From: Planctomycetota bacterium
GTDB lineage: Bacteria; Planctomycetota; Phycisphaerae; WQYP01
DNA length: 47,569 nucleotides
Assembly: GCA_021808485.1 (NCBI GenBank)
Contig: JAKBBN010000014.1
Span: 1 to 47,569 of the forward strand
Direction of reading: 5' to 3'
Shown one piece after another: positions 44,892-47,569 of this stretch. Every line of letters begins with the position of its first letter. Position 1 is the first letter of the stretch. The position numbers were made by a program, and so were the translations under genes. The notes beneath the pieces are model-generated. The model made no database searches. It saw nothing but the letters and a program-made list of their open reading frames with translations, and was not told the origin of the DNA.

Positions 44892-44991
44892 GGCGGGCCG
44901 ACCGTTGTGAACCATTTGACCGCGCAAGTACGGCTAATTGGAACGAACAGGTTGCAATGAATCACCATAAATCGCGGCGCGGACGTGGCTA

Positions 44992-45993
44992 TTGCCAAAC
45001 AACCGGTTTTACCCCACACTGCTGGGCATGCCCCACCACCGCAAAAAGCGCTACACGCCGCAGTTTGATATTCGCCACGCCCTGCGCAACCGTCCGCTGG
45101 AACGATTTATTTTCAGCCATGATATCATCGGCCCGTTGATTAAGCGGATAGGACGATGGGGTCTTACGGCGATGGTGTGGCCGCGGTTTGTGGCTCCTTA
45201 CCGATGGCGGCTGGAACATGCGCCAATGCCCTTTCCGAATCTGCCGCCGGAATTTTGCGGGTACAAAATTTTACACCTCACGGACCTGCATGCCGGTTCC
45301 ACGCGGCAATCATATCTATTGCGCGTCCTGAAATCCGCAGTCGCGACACGCCCGGATCTCGTTGTGATTTCGGGTGACCTTCTGGATTACATGCCGGCCG
45401 GTCTGGCCGCTCTACGTGAATTGCTTCCGGAAATAACCGCGCCGGACGGCGTACTGGCCTGCTTCGGCAATCATGATTACCACGAATATTCATGGCGGCA
45501 CGTGGGAAAACGTTCCAGTCATCGGGCCATTCATAAGCGGTTGCGTCAGTTGCTGTCGACCCTTGGGATCCGATATTTATGCAATCAAAAAATTGACATC
45601 CGCCGCGGCAACGCCACATTGCAGCTGGTGGGAATTGACGAGCTTTGGACCGGAAACGCCGATCCAGCGGCGGCTTTTGCCGATGTGAGGACCGGCCAAC
45701 CCTGCATCTGCCTGCAGCATAATCCGGATGGCGCGGCGATTCTGAAGGGTTACCCCTGGCATTGGATGCTTTGCGGCCACACGCATGGCGGCCAAGTCAT
45801 CATACCCGTCCTCGGCCCATTGTTTGTACCGGTCGAAAACCGCCAATGGCTCCGGGGGTTTTATCATTTTCAGCACCCGGCGGTCGGCACTCAGACCATG
45901 TTTATCAGCCGCGGCAGCGGTTCTTCCATCCCCGTCCGGTTGCGCTGCCCGCCGGAAGTGCGGCTTTTTACGCTTTGCTCCGCGGACAGATAA
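44992..45993 (+). CDS. Calcineurin-like metallophosphoesterase (YkuE/YaeI-like)
   Basis: A dinuclear metal phosphoesterase, 333 residues. The five metal-binding blocks are in order: LHLTDLHAGS (Asp98, His100), VISGDLLDY (Asp129), FGNHDYHE (Asn160, His161), a His in CLQHNPDG, and CGHTHGGQV. This set and spacing match YkuE/YaeI enzymes, some of which hydrolyse UDP-diacylglucosamine or other lipid phosphates at the membrane; the N-terminal 80 residues are only mildly hydrophobic. The start is uncertain between TTG at 44992 and ATG at 45028, neither with a good site. The 3' end faces scpB. The natural substrate is unknown. Confidence 0.88.
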   Translation: MPNNRFYPTLLGMPHHRKKRYTPQFDIRHALRNRPLERFIFSHDIIGPLIKRIGRWGLTAMVWPRFVAPYRWRLEHAPMPFPNLPPEFCGYKILHLTDLHAGSTRQSYLLRVLKSAVATRPDLVVISGDLLDYMPAGLAALRELLPEITAPDGVLACFGNHDYHEYSWRHVGKRSSHRAIHKRLRQLLSTLGIRYLCNQKIDIRRGNATLQLVGIDELWTGNADPAAAFADVRTGQPCICLQHNPDGAAILKGYPWHWMLCGHTHGGQVIIPVLGPLFVPVENRQWLRGFYHFQHPAVGTQTMFISRGSGSSIPVRLRCPPEVRLFTLCSADR

Positions 45994-46056
45994 AAATTGC
46001 CAAGACTGTGGACAGATGGGCGCAGCCGTTTTAACTCGGCATTGCGCGTACTCGAC

Positions 46057-46839
46057 TTATACCGGCTCTTTGAAGGCCTCCGATTTCGGCAGGTCCTTCA
46101 GCCCGGCAAGCCCGAAAACTTCCAAAAAATGTTTGGTGGTGCCATACAACATCGGGCGGCCTACTTCCTCCGCACGGCCCACAATTTTCACCAGGTTATA
46201 TTCCATAAGCGTCCGCAGCACCTCGCCGCAGGCGACTCCGCGAATGGTTTCCACATCCACACGCAAAATCGGCTGCTTGTACGCCACTATCGCCAGGGTT
46301 TCCAGGGCGGCGGGCGTCAACTTGCCCTCTTCGCGCTTGCGCATCAGGCGCTGCACATATTCGGCGTATTGCGGCAGGGTGAGGATTTGATAGCCGCCGG
46401 CACGCTCTTCAATCCGGTAAGCCGCCTGACGCTGTTGATAGATCGTATTTAAATCCTCAATCGCCTGTTTTACCGGCTTGGTGGAATCCAGCCCCAGTGT
46501 CTGGGCAAGCTTGCCGCCGGAAAGCGGCACATCGCTGGAAAAAAGAATCGCCTCCAAAACCTGCTGCAGCGGCATTTGCTGCGCGGAAAAATCATCGGTT
46601 AAAGCCGGGACGGCCGTTTCATTGGCGGCGTCAGGCAGGTCTGTTTCCGTCGGAGCGGGTGGAATTGACGTTGTCATGCCGGATTGGTCGGCATCTGCCG
46701 CCGCCTGCGGATTCATGTTCGCGGGGCTTTCACCAACCCCCTCAATTGAAGCCTGCGACGCAATCACGGCGGCGGAATCAGCCGCCGCCTGTTCATGTGG
46801 CTCACCATTCCGGGGATTCGTCCGAACGTCGTTTTCCAT
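46057..46839 (-). CDS. scpB: Segregation and condensation protein B (ScpB)
   Basis: The winged-helix subunit that binds ScpA in the SMC condensin complex and helps compact chromosomes. After about 85 acidic, low-complexity residues the conserved body starts at LQQVLEAILFSSDVPLS, continues with YRIEERAGGYQI, LTPAALETLAIVAYKQPI and the GEVLRTLMEYNLVKIVGRAE wing, and ends near TTKHFLEVFGL. The disordered N-terminal extension is longer than usual. The rRNA/tRNA pseudouridine synthase gene lies 58 bp upstream on the same strand, a common pairing (scpB with rluB or rluD-type genes). No scpA is in the window. Confidence 0.92.
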   Translation of the reverse strand: MENDVRTNPRNGEPHEQAAADSAAVIASQASIEGVGESPANMNPQAAADADQSGMTTSIPPAPTETDLPDAANETAVPALTDDFSAQQMPLQQVLEAILFSSDVPLSGGKLAQTLGLDSTKPVKQAIEDLNTIYQQRQAAYRIEERAGGYQILTLPQYAEYVQRLMRKREEGKLTPAALETLAIVAYKQPILRVDVETIRGVACGEVLRTLMEYNLVKIVGRAEEVGRPMLYGTTKHFLEVFGLAGLKDLPKSEAFKEPV

Positions 46840-46897
46840 GGCAAGAATCTATCCCACAACGGCCCGACAGTCCAGCCCGTCAAGAAGGCAATCCTGT

Positions 46898-47569
46898 TTA
46901 ATCGCCTGATTCGTCTGAATAATGCGGCGGCACAGTGATACCGTTTTTTGCGGCCACGGTCCGCATGTCCGTGGCCAGCGGCACGGTAAATTCCATCCAT
47001 TTGCGGGTTTGTGGATGGCGAAATCCGAGCCGCAGGCAATGCAGGCATAACCGCGGGGCGGCCGGAGTCGGCATTGTGCGCGTGGAGAGCCCATACATAT
47101 CATCGCCCAAAATCGGATTGCCCAGGAACATCATGTGAGCGCGAATCTGGTGCAGGCGGCCCGTCTTTATTTTCACGCTTACCAGTGACAGCCGGTCCGT
47201 TCCGACGATAACCTGATAGGCGGAAACCGCCTCCTGACCGGTGCGGGAAATGATGACTTTTTTGACGGTTCCAATCACTTCCTTCAGCCGGGCCTGAATG
47301 ACCCCCTGCTGCGGCACGGGTTTGCCGCAAACCAGGGCCAGATATTCCTTTTCCACGCGACGCTCTTCAAATTCCAGGCGGAGAAAATCATAGGCGTATG
47401 GCTTTAACGCGACCACCAGCAGGCCGCTGGTCGCTTTATCCAGCCGATGGAGCATTCCCCAGTCCCGGGCCGCACCCATATTTCGCAATATATTCCCATG
47501 CGTGGCAAATAGGCCGTTAAGCAGGGCATCCGTCATGTGCCCCAACCCGGGTTGCGATACCAGGCCGGC
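46898..47569 (-). CDS. RluA/RluD-family pseudouridine synthase (5' end outside window)
   Basis: The frame stays open to the right edge, so about 223 C-terminal residues are seen. They hold the catalytic domain: GLVSQPGLGH near the edge, then the active-site HRLDKATSGLLVVA with the catalytic Asp, VEKEYLALVCGKP, and the RLHQIRAHMMFLGNPILGD segment typical of RluA/RluD/RluC. The C-terminus is a short tail. Any N-terminal S4 domain would be outside the window, so RluD versus RluC versus other cannot be decided. It is upstream of scpB on the same strand. Confidence 0.92.
   Translation of the reverse strand, partial: AGLVSQPGLGHMTDALLNGLFATHGNILRNMGAARDWGMLHRLDKATSGLLVVALKPYAYDFLRLEFEERRVEKEYLALVCGKPVPQQGVIQARLKEVIGTVKKVIISRTGQEAVSAYQVIVGTDRLSLVSVKIKTGRLHQIRAHMMFLGNPILGDDMYGLSTRTMPTPAAPRLCLHCLRLGFRHPQTRKWMEFTVPLATDMRTVAAKNGITVPPHYSDESGD

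Noticed and set aside
1..47569. tRNA, rRNA, CRISPR arrays, insertion sequences and prophage genes
   Set aside because: Looked for typical T-loop sequence, repeat-spacer periodicity and transposase/integrase motifs by eye and saw none; a covariance-model scan was not possible here.

Overview
The window looks like chromosome of a planctomycete, most likely class Phycisphaerae (Tepidisphaerales-like) from soil, peat or decaying plant matter. The signs are two exported proteins with a prepilin N-terminus and the planctomycete prepilin layout, a PEP-CTERM protein, AraC/XylR-type regulators next to single carbohydrate-active enzymes, a DUF58/BatA pair, and an ExbB/ExbD cluster built around von Willebrand A (vWA) proteins. 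I see no rRNA, tRNA, CRISPR array, transposase or phage gene. The first and last genes run off the window.

Layout. 1-7143: a glycosyltransferase tail, a siroheme nitrite/sulfite reductase behind a well-formed promoter bracketed by two matching palindromes, an EEP-family hydrolase, a YlbF-family protein, an unusual Rho factor, a glycerophosphodiesterase and an AraC regulator. 7144-10684: a 0.9-kb regulatory gap, a pseudopilin-like protein and a CE12 rhamnogalacturonan acetylesterase. 10754-13204: a NIF3-family protein and an MnmE-like GTPase lacking hallmark motifs. 13251-19339 (minus strand): a GH32 fructosidase, then a tightly overlapping DevC-DevA-DevB type exporter and a GT87 membrane glycosyltransferase. 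19633-24323: an XylR-type regulator, a second pseudopilin-like protein, a PEP-CTERM protein and a GH53 galactanase. 24387-26217 (minus): RadA and a DUF2934 protein. 26903-34136: two paralogous membrane-anchored vWA proteins, ExbB, two ExbDs and a large exported repeat protein. 34253-38550: RsmD, a DUF58 protein and a BatA-like protein. 38547-44891: GH10 xylanase, GH115 alpha-glucuronidase and GH3 xylosidase, a glucuronoxylan set. 44992-47569: a metallophosphoesterase, ScpB and an RluA/RluD-type pseudouridine synthase.

How it fits together. Much of the window serves breakdown of plant polymers: pectin (CE12, GH53), fructans (GH32) and glucuronoxylan (GH10, GH115, GH3). The enzymes carry Sec or Tat-like export signals.

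The most interesting candidate for an undescribed system is the ExbB/ExbD/vWA cluster. Both vWA proteins have one N-terminal membrane helix carrying the Ser-x3-His signature of TonB and TolA, the residues by which those proteins couple to ExbBD/TolQR. No TonB, TolA or outer-membrane receptor gene is present, so the vWA proteins may themselves be the energy-transducing arms. One keeps a complete MIDAS metal site and the other has lost it.
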